Assembly: GCA_031272005.1 (NCBI GenBank)
Contig: JAISUQ010000067.1
Coordinates: 1 to 12,099 of the forward strand
Length of the DNA: 12,099 nucleotides
Source of the DNA: Coriobacteriales bacterium
Lineage (GTDB): Bacteria > Actinomycetota > Coriobacteriia > Coriobacteriales > UBA8131
Direction: 5' to 3'
In this document: piece by piece, positions 1-5,970 of the stretch
How positions within the stretch are numbered: position 1 is the first letter of the stretch
Layout of the letters: every line of letters starts with the position of its first letter
Made by a program: the position numbers and the translations under genes
Notes under the pieces: generated by a model
Told to the model about the DNA's origin: nothing
The model's input: the letters and a program-made list of their open reading frames with translations, nothing else
The model's database searches: none

Positions 1-1
1 C

Positions 2-82
2 AACTACCTCGATGCCACATTACGCGAAGTCTACGACCGCTGGTGCGAGTTCTGTGAGGGCTATGCAACCGCGAATGACTAA
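2..82 (+). CDS. 3' end of an unknown protein (partial)
   Basis: An open frame enters from the left edge and stops at TAA 80-82. It gives 26 residues ending ...WCEFCEGYATAND, rich in acidic and aromatic residues, with two cysteines three residues apart. No family is recognised from so short a tail. It lies about 60 bp before the antitoxin relic on the same strand, but does not resemble the end of a HigB or RelE toxin. It could also be chance open frame at the window edge. Confidence 0.4.
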   Translation, partial: NYLDATLREVYDRWCEFCEGYATAND

Positions 83-90
83 CCAGCCGC

Positions 91-130
91 AAATGATAAA
101 GAATAATAAAAAATGATAAACTATAATAAA
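91..130. repeat. Two tandem AT-rich 20-bp units
   Basis: Positions 91-110 and 111-130 are two head-to-tail 20-bp units matching at 18 of 20 positions. Each splits into two related 10-mers (AAATGATAAA then an AATAATAAA-like block). The second unit ends in a perfect TATAAT at 122-127, so it may carry a -10 box for the antitoxin relic, although no matching -35 is visible. It could be an operator or simple slippage in AT-rich DNA. Confidence 0.6.
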
Positions 131-139
131 GTACAGGTA

Positions 140-369
140 AACAGCGCTGTTACGTAAGGCGGAGACATGATAGAGAACAGGCGCTTCTCAACACTGCTTT
201 GGGAAACATCGCCCGCGCAAAAGGTATGACACAACTGGCTAAGGAGACCGGAATCACGCGCGATGGGCTCTATAAGGCACTATCTCCCAGCGGCAATCCC
301 TCTTTTAACACCGTGCAAGAAGTCATCAAAGCTCTGGGTTTCAAACTGGATGTCGTCACACCTGCCTAA
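140..369 (+). pseudogene. Degraded HigA-type addiction-module antitoxin
   Basis: The frame from 169 to the TAA at 367-369 encodes the C-terminal HTH of the HI1420/HigA-like antidote family. Visible motifs are ALGNIARAKGMTQLAKETG, then TRDGLYKALSPSGNPSF and TVQEVIKALGFKL. The family normally has about 35 more N-terminal residues and a Met start. Here the frame has no ATG before the motif. A plausible N-terminal remnant (NSAV...GGD) sits in another frame at 140-166 and is cut by TAA 155-157, so at least one stop and one frameshift are inferred. An internal ATG at 226 could still yield a 47-residue HTH fragment. No toxin partner is seen beside it. The family call is firm; loss of function is inferred. 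Confidence 0.7.
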
Positions 370-513
370 AAATCAAATTCGATACTTCAAGCGGCCCAGG
401 TTAAACGCTACCGAGAACCGCAAACCCGTCGCATACCAGCTGGTCATGCGCAATTTTGTATGAGGATGGGATATCGCTGCCAGGACGGGCAACACCATAG
501 GGTTGATTGTGGT
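370..513. other. No gene seen between antitoxin relic and repeat array
   Basis: Short open frames here have no recognisable motif, no convincing ribosome-binding site and no sensible protein composition. It appears to be non-coding or decayed DNA leading into the phased repeats. Confidence 0.5.
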
Positions 514-589
514 TTTCAGACTTCACTGTTGCTTTCAGACTTCAGGAGCATTTTCAGACTTTGAAATCAGTTTCAGACTTGCTGGTTTT
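514..589. repeat. Four TTTCAGACTT cores at exact 19-bp period
   Basis: The 10-mer TTTCAGACTT occurs at 514-523, 533-542, 552-561 and 571-580. Starts are exactly 19 bp apart and the 9-bp spacers are unrelated to each other. Conserved core with divergent spacer is typical of repeated protein-binding sites (iterons, operator arrays, or the multiple transposase sites at some transposon ends such as IS21 or Tn7 types) rather than of simple tandem duplication. No transposase or replication gene lies nearby, so which kind it is remains inference. Confidence 0.85.
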
Positions 590-621
590 CTCCGCATAAC
601 GACGCGTAACGTTGGGCCAGC

Positions 622-654
622 GCTACCCCAGAGTTTCATGAATTCTGGGGTAGC
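622..654. terminator. Strong stem-loop downstream of the ABC transporter operon
   Basis: Perfect 11-bp arms GCTACCCCAGA (622-632) and TCTGGGGTAGC (644-654) enclose 11 nt whose centre TTCATGAA is itself palindromic and can lengthen the stem. It lies just past the stop of the minus-strand permease gene, where a terminator is expected. There is no clear U-run on either strand, so it may be an mRNA 3'-end stabiliser or a relic of mobile DNA instead. Confidence 0.55.
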
Positions 655-682
655 TTGTTGGGCGCGGTTGGCGGGGTTTCTC

Positions 683-1450
683 TCAGAACTCCAGCTCCTT
701 CTGGCGGAAGGCCAGGATTGATAGGGTGATAGCTATGGCGAAGTAGAGTATGCAGCGGATCAGGGGGCTGAGCAGGGCGGTGCCGCTGGCGAGGGCTTCG
801 GCTACCTGGCCGGAGATGAACAGCATCAGGCAGTCGGTGAGCCAGGGTGCCAGGCTGTATACGGCATCCAGGCTGAAGACAATCGACAGGATCTGACCTA
901 CCAACCCCAGCACCACCAGCAGGAAGGTGACCAGGGCAAAGGTTGGGCGTTGCAGGCCATAGACCACGATGCTGGCAACCACAGCAGCGCCCATGGCAAC
1001 CAGTGCCTGCTGGACGACGATGATGTAGAGGTTGCCCACATCTGCCAGTGTGGGAGCAGCGCCCAACACGGTGAAGATGGCCGCGGTATACAGCGGCGCC
1101 AGTCCAAAGGTCACGACGCAGAACAACACCAGCAGGATGAACTTGCCGAGGACGATCTTCATCCGGCTCATGCCCTGCCCAATCAGGTTGCCGAGGTTCT
1201 TGCTGGCCAGGTCATCGGTATAGATGGCGGCGAACAGATAGCAGCCCAGCAACAGCGGTATCATCCCGTAGAAAGTCGAAGCATAGGAGACGATGATTCC
1301 CGCTGGAGCGTCGCCGGCGGTGACCCCCTCCAAAACATAGATAGCCACGGCAATCAGCAGGATGGAGAAGACCGCCAGGATGCCGAAGTAGATATACATG
1401 CTGCGTTTATGCAGGATACGGTAGATTTCGGCCAGCAGATAGTTAAGCAT
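683..1450 (-). CDS. ABC-2 type transporter permease
   Basis: A hydrophobic protein of about 255 residues with roughly six membrane segments. It opens with a short cytoplasmic start of ABC-2 type (MLNYLLAEIYRILHKR), followed by the first membrane helix (IYFGILAVFSILLIAVAIYV). The length fits permeases of the BcrB/lantibiotic-immunity class that pair with a separate ATPase. The start chosen is the ATG at 1450, which overlaps the end of the ATPase gene (ATGCTTAA) and suggests translational coupling. A TTG at 1465 would add five residues but is a poorer start. With the upstream ATPase it should form an exporter or self-protection pump, perhaps for a peptide or antibiotic; the substrate cannot be read from sequence. 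Confidence 0.85.
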   Translation of the reverse strand: MLNYLLAEIYRILHKRSMYIYFGILAVFSILLIAVAIYVLEGVTAGDAPAGIIVSYASTFYGMIPLLLGCYLFAAIYTDDLASKNLGNLIGQGMSRMKIVLGKFILLVLFCVVTFGLAPLYTAAIFTVLGAAPTLADVGNLYIIVVQQALVAMGAAVVASIVVYGLQRPTFALVTFLLVVLGLVGQILSIVFSLDAVYSLAPWLTDCLMLFISGQVAEALASGTALLSPLIRCILYFAIAITLSILAFRQKELEF

Positions 1451-2348
1451 TGTTACCACCGCCAATCAGACGCATGAAGTACTCCTCCAACGTGGTCTGC
1501 TGATGCATGACGCTGTAGACCTCGACGTCGGCCTGCACCAGATGGCGCACCATCTCGTTGGGTTTATCCAGCTGCGAGCCGATGACCAGGCGGTTGCCAT
1601 GGACGCTCAACTGGTCGATGTGCATCTGCTCAATCAGCACTGCCGCCGCCTTCTCCCCGCTGTTGACGTCGATCAGCAGGGATCTGCGGGTGTTCTCGTG
1701 CAGGTCGGTGTGGGAGATTTCCTTGACCAGGCGCCCCTGCTCGATGAAGCCGAAGGTTGTGGCCACCAAATCCAGCTCGCTTAAGATATGCGAGGAGATG
1801 AGGAAAGTGGTGCCCAGCTGCTGGTTGATTTGACTGATCAGGTTGCGGATGTCGGCGATGCCCTGCGGGTCCAGACCGTTGATTGGCTCATCGAGCACAA
1901 TTATCGGCGGCGAGCCGAGCAGGGCGCCGGCTATCCCCAGGCGCTGCTTCATCCCCAGCGAAAAGGACTTGTAGGGCTTCTTGACCCCCTGCAGGCCAAC
2001 AATCTGCAACAGACGGTCGGGCTCGGTCTTGGCCGAGATGCCCTTGACTTTGCATAGATAGGACAGGTTCTGGCGCGGGCCGAGGTAGGGGAAAAATGCC
2101 GGGTTGATCATGAAACCGATGCTGCGGCGGGCGGCGTTGAGGTTCTGGCCTCCGACCATCTCGATTTGCCCGGCGGTGGACTTGGCCAACCCCATCACGC
2201 ACTTGAAGAAGGTGGTCTTCCCCGCCCCGTTGCGCCCCACCAGGCCGTAGATGTCTCCCCGACGCAAGGTCAGCGAGACATCATTGAGCGCCGCGAACTC
2301 ACCATACTTCTTGGTCAGGCCGCGCGTCTGTAACAGCACATCCGCCAT
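1443..2348 (-). CDS. ABC transporter ATP-binding protein, BcrA-like
   Basis: A 301-residue ATPase. Walker A is GRNGAGKT (38-45), the signature is a divergent SLGMKQR (130-136) in place of LSGGQ, Walker B is IIVLDEP (149-155) with catalytic Glu154, and the H-loop His is 187 in SSHILSELD. The divergent signature and the NPAFFPYL stretch after the Q-loop position are typical of the BcrA/lantibiotic-immunity group. About 80 C-terminal residues follow the nucleotide-binding domain, also usual there. It powers the permease encoded just downstream, whose start overlaps this stop. The start ATG is supported by GGGAGAGGG six nt upstream and by a promoter candidate. Substrate is unknown; bacitracin or lantibiotic export is only the family precedent. 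Confidence 0.92.
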   Translation of the reverse strand: MADVLLQTRGLTKKYGEFAALNDVSLTLRRGDIYGLVGRNGAGKTTFFKCVMGLAKSTAGQIEMVGGQNLNAARRSIGFMINPAFFPYLGPRQNLSYLCKVKGISAKTEPDRLLQIVGLQGVKKPYKSFSLGMKQRLGIAGALLGSPPIIVLDEPINGLDPQGIADIRNLISQINQQLGTTFLISSHILSELDLVATTFGFIEQGRLVKEISHTDLHENTRRSLLIDVNSGEKAAAVLIEQMHIDQLSVHGNRLVIGSQLDKPNEMVRHLVQADVEVYSVMHQQTTLEEYFMRLIGGGNNA

Positions 2349-2370
2349 ACGAATCCCTCTCCCTATTCAT

Positions 2371-2399
2371 CTTATACGCCAAGCCCCAACTCCAGACAA
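2371..2399 (-). promoter_or_regulatory. Promoter candidate for the ABC transporter operon
   Basis: On the minus strand, TTGTCT (2399-2394) and TATAAG (2376-2371) are separated by 17 nt, matching the housekeeping consensus at four and five of six positions. The ATPase start codon follows about 23 nt further on, with a good Shine-Dalgarno between. This suggests that the transporter pair can be transcribed independently of the lipoprotein gene upstream. Confidence 0.5.
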
Positions 2400-2473
2400 C
2401 AGTTTACCGCAAGCCTATGGCAATGAACACCCATAGACGGCGCGCGTATGGCTCCGCCCAGCGACAGGCTGTC

Positions 2474-3637
2474 TCAGTTCTTGGTCACCTCAACTTCAAA
2501 CTTGCCGTTTTGCGGGTACCACTCGAAGATGTACAGTATTGGCAGGTCTTCTGGCTCCTCGCTTTCGTGCATGTAGAGCGGCGGCGAGTAGCCGTTGGCC
2601 TGCATGGCGTCCATGATGTTGGCCAGGGTGGGTTCATATTCCAGCGGGAGAAGTACGCAGCGAATGCCGGCCTCGTCGTAGGTCAACTGCAGGGCGTCGA
2701 TGTTGACATTGAACTCGGTGACGATGTTGCCATCGGTGACCTTCACATGGTCTGGGCCTTGCGGTGCCTGTATGGCGTAGAGCTTGACGTAGGTGCCGCG
2801 CACCTTGTTGTGGAAGATGCCCTGGTGCTCGTTGACCGGCAATGTGAACTCCACGTAGGAGCCGGGAGCGACACTCCAGTCGTAGATGTCGCTGTAGAAG
2901 GAGTCGCGCCACTCCTTGCCATTCCAGTAGTAATCATCCAACGCCTTGACGTCTTCTTCCACGCTGGCGTGGATCTCGGTGTTGCCGGTGTTGATGACGC
3001 GGTAGGCCGTGGTCGCGTATCTGGTGCAGTCATCGGTGCAGAGTGCTGTGAGGATGTTGTTGGTGGAGGTCAGGTCGATATACTGGTCGATGGAGCTGTG
3101 CGTGTCGCCCCGCTCCTCGGCAGCATCCTGAGCAGCATCGACCGCGTCTGCCGTCAACGCCGGCGTGGCGGCTGCCGCTCCGCCCAGCACAGCCTGAGCG
3201 GTCTCGCTGCCGTTGTAGGGCGGCAAGCTGCCGTTGTTGGCGATCTGCACCCGCGCCGAGGCGTGGCTGTCCAGCCCCAACAGGTTCGTGACGTCAAAGT
3301 GTAGCGTGCCCTGTTCTGCGGTGGGCGTTTGGGAGGTGGCGGCTGTAGCTGTGGCGGCCGTGGCGTCGGTTGTGCCGGAGGCATCATCAGCTGCCGCCGC
3401 AGCCATATCCTCATCCAACGCTGCTTCGTCCAAATCCACCGCATCGGTCAGACCACAGCCCATGGACATGCTCATCATAAGCGCTAGTAAGATAGCTAGA
3501 GCGCTTCTAGCCGTCCGTGTCGCCCAATCCTGTTGGCCACTTTGCTTTCCTGGCCGTTCTGGCTGCGCCAGCCGTACCGACCGCGCCGACTGCGCCAGCC
3601 GTGTCGGCTTTGCCTGCTTCTGCCTGCTCGTGCACAT
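2474..3637 (-). CDS. Putative secreted lipoprotein, unknown function
   Basis: A 387-residue protein with no recognised domain. The start at 3637 is chosen because AAGGAG lies seven nt upstream; an ATG 12 codons earlier lacks this. The N-terminus is unusual: about 45 Arg/Lys/Gln-rich residues with an RLAQ motif repeated (27-bp period, 3563-3601), then a hydrophobic core (ALAILLALMMSMSMG) and Cys61, which resembles a weak lipobox. A low-complexity Ala/Asp/Thr linker follows (about 65-110), then a mature domain with C200-x3-C204, many Tyr/Trp residues and an extended beta-like composition. It is probably a surface protein anchored outside the membrane. It lies directly upstream of the transporter pair on the same strand, so it could be a binding or immunity protein for it, but that is inference. 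Confidence 0.75.
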   Translation of the reverse strand: MCTSRQKQAKPTRLAQSARSVRLAQPERPGKQSGQQDWATRTARSALAILLALMMSMSMGCGLTDAVDLDEAALDEDMAAAAADDASGTTDATAATATAATSQTPTAEQGTLHFDVTNLLGLDSHASARVQIANNGSLPPYNGSETAQAVLGGAAAATPALTADAVDAAQDAAEERGDTHSSIDQYIDLTSTNNILTALCTDDCTRYATTAYRVINTGNTEIHASVEEDVKALDDYYWNGKEWRDSFYSDIYDWSVAPGSYVEFTLPVNEHQGIFHNKVRGTYVKLYAIQAPQGPDHVKVTDGNIVTEFNVNIDALQLTYDEAGIRCVLLPLEYEPTLANIMDAMQANGYSPPLYMHESEEPEDLPILYIFEWYPQNGKFEVEVTKN

Positions 3638-3693
3638 TTTGGAGCTCCTTTCTAGAGCCCCTCTCTCGTGCAACTTCGCCCCTTGCGTTTCGG

Positions 3694-3699
3694 ATTATA
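3694..3699 (-). promoter_or_regulatory. -10 box candidate for the lipoprotein gene
   Basis: A perfect TATAAT on the minus strand would start transcription near 3687, giving a leader of about 50 nt before the lipoprotein start at 3637. No good -35 hexamer is seen at the usual distance (the sequence there is TAGTAG), so the site is a candidate only. Confidence 0.4.
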
Positions 3700-3774
3700 A
3701 CTACAGGCCGCAGTTCCTACTACACCCAAATGGGCGAAAAACCGTCCCGATAAACCGTTCCCAACGCAATACTG

Positions 3775-5286
3775 TCAAACACAGACCACAGTTCCTTCTG
3801 GGGAGAATTGCCAGCGCTGGTTGGTAGTAACTTGCAGAAAAGCTTCGTCGTGGCTGACCAGCAGCAGGGTGCAAGGGCAGGCGGCCAGCATCTGCTCCAG
3901 GGCCTCGGTGGAGTGCAAATCGAGATGGTTGGTGGGCTCGTCCATCACAATCAGCTGGGGGCAACCTAATACGCCGCGAGCCAGCATCAGCTTGCGCAAT
4001 TCTCCGGGGCTCAAGCTTTCGCCCGCCAGGATGCGGTCGGGGTCGGAGTTCAGGCGGGCGACGATGCTCAACACCTGACCCCGCGCTTCTGAACTGAGTT
4101 GCTTGAGAGCGGCCAACTCAGCAGCAGCCTGCTGGTTATCCAGTTCCTGAGGCAGATAGAGCAGCTTGATGTCTGCCGACACTGCGGCTACCAGGCGTCG
4201 CAGCAAGCTGGATTTGCCGCTGCCATTGGGGCCAGAAAGGCCGATGTGGGCGTCGTTTTCCACCACCAACTGCGGGTAGCGCAGCGTGCGATCTTCTCCC
4301 AATGTCAACTCCCCTGCCGGCAGCAGCAGCAGGTTGCGGCGTGCGGCCGGATGGGTTTGCAGCCAGATGGAACCGTTGTACTCCTTGACGGTTCGGGCTT
4401 GCTCCAGGCGCTGCTGACTGGCCTTGACACGGGCATCCAGCTGGGCACTGCGTTTGCCGGCCTTGCCGTCCTGACCGCTGACCCGTGCCAGGTCGATGCG
4501 GGCTTTGGCTGAGTGGTCCTTGGGGTCGATGTGGCGCTTGGAGCGGCGAACATCAGCCCTGGCAGCCTGGTGGGCGCGGCGATCCTGTTCAATGCGGAGA
4601 TGTGCCAATTCGGCCTGGGCCGACTTGCGCTCGCGTTGCCTGGCTGTTCGCTCCAGCTGCTCCTGTTCGCGCCCTTGGCTGTAGTTGCCCGGCCTGAGCA
4701 CGCCGCGCCCATCACGCATGAACAGGCATTGGCTGCACAGGGCATCCAGCAATGCACGGTCGTGGCTGACCAGCAGGCCCACGCCATCGTAGTCAGCCAG
4801 TGCCCGGATGATCTGCTGACGTGTGGCGCTGTCAACATGGTTGGTGGGTTCGTCCAATGCCAGCAGCGGTGGTTCAGCTGCCAGAGCGCAGGCTAACTGG
4901 AGGCGCTTGCGCTCGCCGTGGCTCAAGGTCTCGTAGCGCCAGAGCCAGTCGTCGTTGACGCCGAGGGCTTCGCGCACTCGCACCGCTGCCGCACTCCAGT
5001 TGGCGGAGAAGTCTTCGGCATTGACTGGCAGTTGCTCTGTGCCCTGGGCGCAGTAGCTTGGCGAACCGCCGCCTTGTGCCAGCTGCGGCGGCGGGCTGAT
5101 GCTGCCGCTGTAGCCGCCCTTCTCGCCCATGTCGCCGCTGATTAGCCGCAACAGGGTACTCTTGCCGCTGCCGTTGCTGCCCACAACCCCCGTCCAACCG
5201 CTAGCCAGGGTCAGACTCAGCGACTCCAAGGCTGGCACAGGCGAATCTTCGTAACTATAGGAAAGATTATTCAGGACTATCTGCAT
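3775..5286 (-). CDS. ABC-F family ATPase (possible ribosome-protection factor)
   Basis: A soluble 503-residue protein with two ATPase domains and no membrane segment, the ABC-F plan. Domain 1 has Walker A GSNGSGKS (36-43), signature LSHGE (121-125) and Walker B LLALDEPTNH (141-150). Domain 2 has GPNGSGKS (352-359), LSPGE (425-429) and LIVMDEPTNH (445-454). Both catalytic Glu residues (146, 450) and both H-loop SHD motifs are present. Between the domains a basic, helical linker (about 205-310, with KDHSAKARIDLARVSGQDGK) is the part that reaches the ribosome in this family. Members include antibiotic-resistance factors (Vga, Lsa, Msr, OptrA types) and housekeeping translation factors; sequence alone does not decide. 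The start ATG has GGGAG six nt upstream, and the leader can mask this site, which favours an inducible resistance role. Confidence 0.9.
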   Translation of the reverse strand: MQIVLNNLSYSYEDSPVPALESLSLTLASGWTGVVGSNGSGKSTLLRLISGDMGEKGGYSGSISPPPQLAQGGGSPSYCAQGTEQLPVNAEDFSANWSAAAVRVREALGVNDDWLWRYETLSHGERKRLQLACALAAEPPLLALDEPTNHVDSATRQQIIRALADYDGVGLLVSHDRALLDALCSQCLFMRDGRGVLRPGNYSQGREQEQLERTARQRERKSAQAELAHLRIEQDRRAHQAARADVRRSKRHIDPKDHSAKARIDLARVSGQDGKAGKRSAQLDARVKASQQRLEQARTVKEYNGSIWLQTHPAARRNLLLLPAGELTLGEDRTLRYPQLVVENDAHIGLSGPNGSGKSSLLRRLVAAVSADIKLLYLPQELDNQQAAAELAALKQLSSEARGQVLSIVARLNSDPDRILAGESLSPGELRKLMLARGVLGCPQLIVMDEPTNHLDLHSTEALEQMLAACPCTLLLVSHDEAFLQVTTNQRWQFSPEGTVVCV

Positions 5287-5442
5287 GGTGTTCTCCCAAG
5301 AATCACCCGGCGGCCGCCAACAGGTGCGGCCAGCCGGTTCGCTGACAAACTCAGTTCGCAGGCTCAGCCTGCTCAGCGATTGATTCCACTCACAGAGAAC
5401 ACCTCAAATTCACGTTAAACACCCGCAGCACAAATCTGCGCC
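5287..5442 (-). promoter_or_regulatory. Structured mRNA leader of the ABC-F gene with masked RBS
   Basis: In the minus-strand transcript, GGUGUUCUC (5403-5395) is perfectly complementary to GAGAACACC (5295-5287), which ends directly at the AUG and holds most of the Shine-Dalgarno GGGAG (5297-5293). Inside this helix sit two more hairpins. One is 5339-5345 with 5373-5379 (TCGCTGA/TCAGCGA), holding the 15-nt palindrome 5358-5372. The other is 5307-5337, pairing CCGG and GGCCGC with their complements around an 8-nt loop. A fourth small hairpin (CGCAG/CTGCG, 5424-5440) is near the 5' end. Together they form a three-way junction that could block initiation, as in translational attenuation of resistance genes. 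Pairing is seen in sequence; regulation is inferred. Confidence 0.6.
5390..5413 (-). CDS. Candidate leader peptide for ABC-F attenuation
   Basis: GTG at 5413-5411 opens a seven-residue frame, MNLRCSL, ending in TGA at 5392-5390. A GCGGGTG stretch lies a few nt upstream as a weak ribosome-binding site. The frame covers the anti-RBS strand 5403-5395, so a ribosome paused here would prevent the masking helix. This is the classic leader-peptide arrangement, but the non-ATG start and very short length keep confidence low. Other very short GTG frames overlap it. Confidence 0.25.
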   Translation of the reverse strand: MNLRCSL

Positions 5443-5448
5443 GAAGCA

Positions 5449-5454
5449 ATTATA
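5449..5454 (-). promoter_or_regulatory. -10 box candidate for the ABC-F gene
   Basis: A perfect TATAAT on the minus strand lies just past the stop of the acyltransferase relic. It would start transcription near 5442, giving a leader of about 156 nt before the ABC-F start. The -35 region (GCATCA at 17 nt) is weak. Confidence 0.45.
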
Positions 5455-5457
5455 GAC

Positions 5458-5823
5458 CTATCGCCTGGCCTTGATGCCCAGCAGCAGGGTGCGCAGGATG
5501 GGGGTGCGGCGGATGAGGGCGGTGAAAGCGATGGTCAGAGGAAAGACTGCCACCAGCAGTATCAGGTACAGAGCGGGGTTGCCCAACGCTGGAAAGTAGC
5601 TGACCAGCAGGTAGGCCAGCAGTGTGAGCAGCGGATAATGGAAGACGTAGAGGCCGAAGCCGTTACGCTGCAGCAACTGCCAGAAGCGACCGTTACCGTT
5701 AAGCCAGCGTTGCGCGGCGCCGAGGATGGCCAGGCAGGCGAACCAGGCGAAGCCGTTGAAAACTGCTGTCAAGCACTGACGCTGTGTAGAGCTAATGCTG
5801 TTGTGGACACGGGCAGGGTTGGG
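5458..5823 (-). pseudogene. C-terminal relic of an acyltransferase-3 membrane protein
   Basis: The frame encodes the last part of an OafA/YrhL-type acyltransferase. A helix (FNGFAWFACLAILGAAQRWL) leads into the family-typical GLYVFHYPLLTLLAYLL, then one more helix and a basic tail ending RRTPILRTLLLGIKARR. Complete members have about 350-400 residues and ten membrane helices. Only about 105-120 residues remain, without the catalytic N-terminal part. In-frame sequence continues upstream to a TAG at 5824-5826 without ATG, so the nearest usable start would be a TTG at 5772. It is read as a 5'-truncated dead gene. A short real protein is possible but would lack any active site. Confidence 0.75.
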
Positions 5824-5838
5824 CTAATCGGCCGATAG

Positions 5839-5970
5839 ATGGCATACTATGGATTTTCAGCGGTGCCCTTTACTGGCGAACTCCAGTTGGCCTTCCTCGA
5901 TGATTCTGTCCCCACTGTCACCTCGTACTTGCGCTATCTTGAAGCCTGTAAACCCCAATCAGATAGCTAG
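5839..5970 (+). CDS. Small open frame, 43 residues, doubtful
   Basis: ATG 5839 to TAG 5968-5970 gives a 43-residue peptide that starts MAYYGFSAVPFTGELQLAFL and ends LEACKPQSDS. Its composition looks protein-like, it fills the otherwise empty stretch between the acyltransferase relic and the convergent LuxR gene, and its stop overlaps the LuxR stop. There is no clear Shine-Dalgarno before it, and no family is recognised. It may be a C-terminal relic of a lost gene or chance. Confidence 0.2.
   Translation: MAYYGFSAVPFTGELQLAFLDDSVPTVTSYLRYLEACKPQSDS

Noticed and set aside
950..1477. Long plus-strand open frame opposite the permease gene
   Set aside because: It is antisense to a clear membrane permease; its Gln/His/Asp-rich composition is the usual shadow of a hydrophobic gene.
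2415..2436. CTATGG/CCATAG hairpin after the lipoprotein gene as a terminator
   Set aside because: Only 6-bp arms with a 10-nt loop and no U-run on either strand, so it is not convincing as a terminator.
2417..3304. 295-codon plus-strand open frame opposite the lipoprotein gene
   Set aside because: Val/Gly-rich shadow translation without motif or ribosome-binding site; the minus-strand gene has a strong Shine-Dalgarno and a signal-peptide-like N-terminus.
3703..3798. Imperfect direct repeat (CCGCAGTTCCT-like and CCACAGTTCCT-like) around the ABC-F stop
   Set aside because: Only about a dozen shared bases in two copies; could be an attachment-like duplication but no integrase or element boundary supports it.
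5933..5967. GCTATCT/AGATAGC inverted repeat at the end of the LuxR gene
   Set aside because: Seven-bp arms with a 21-nt loop and no U-run; could be chance.
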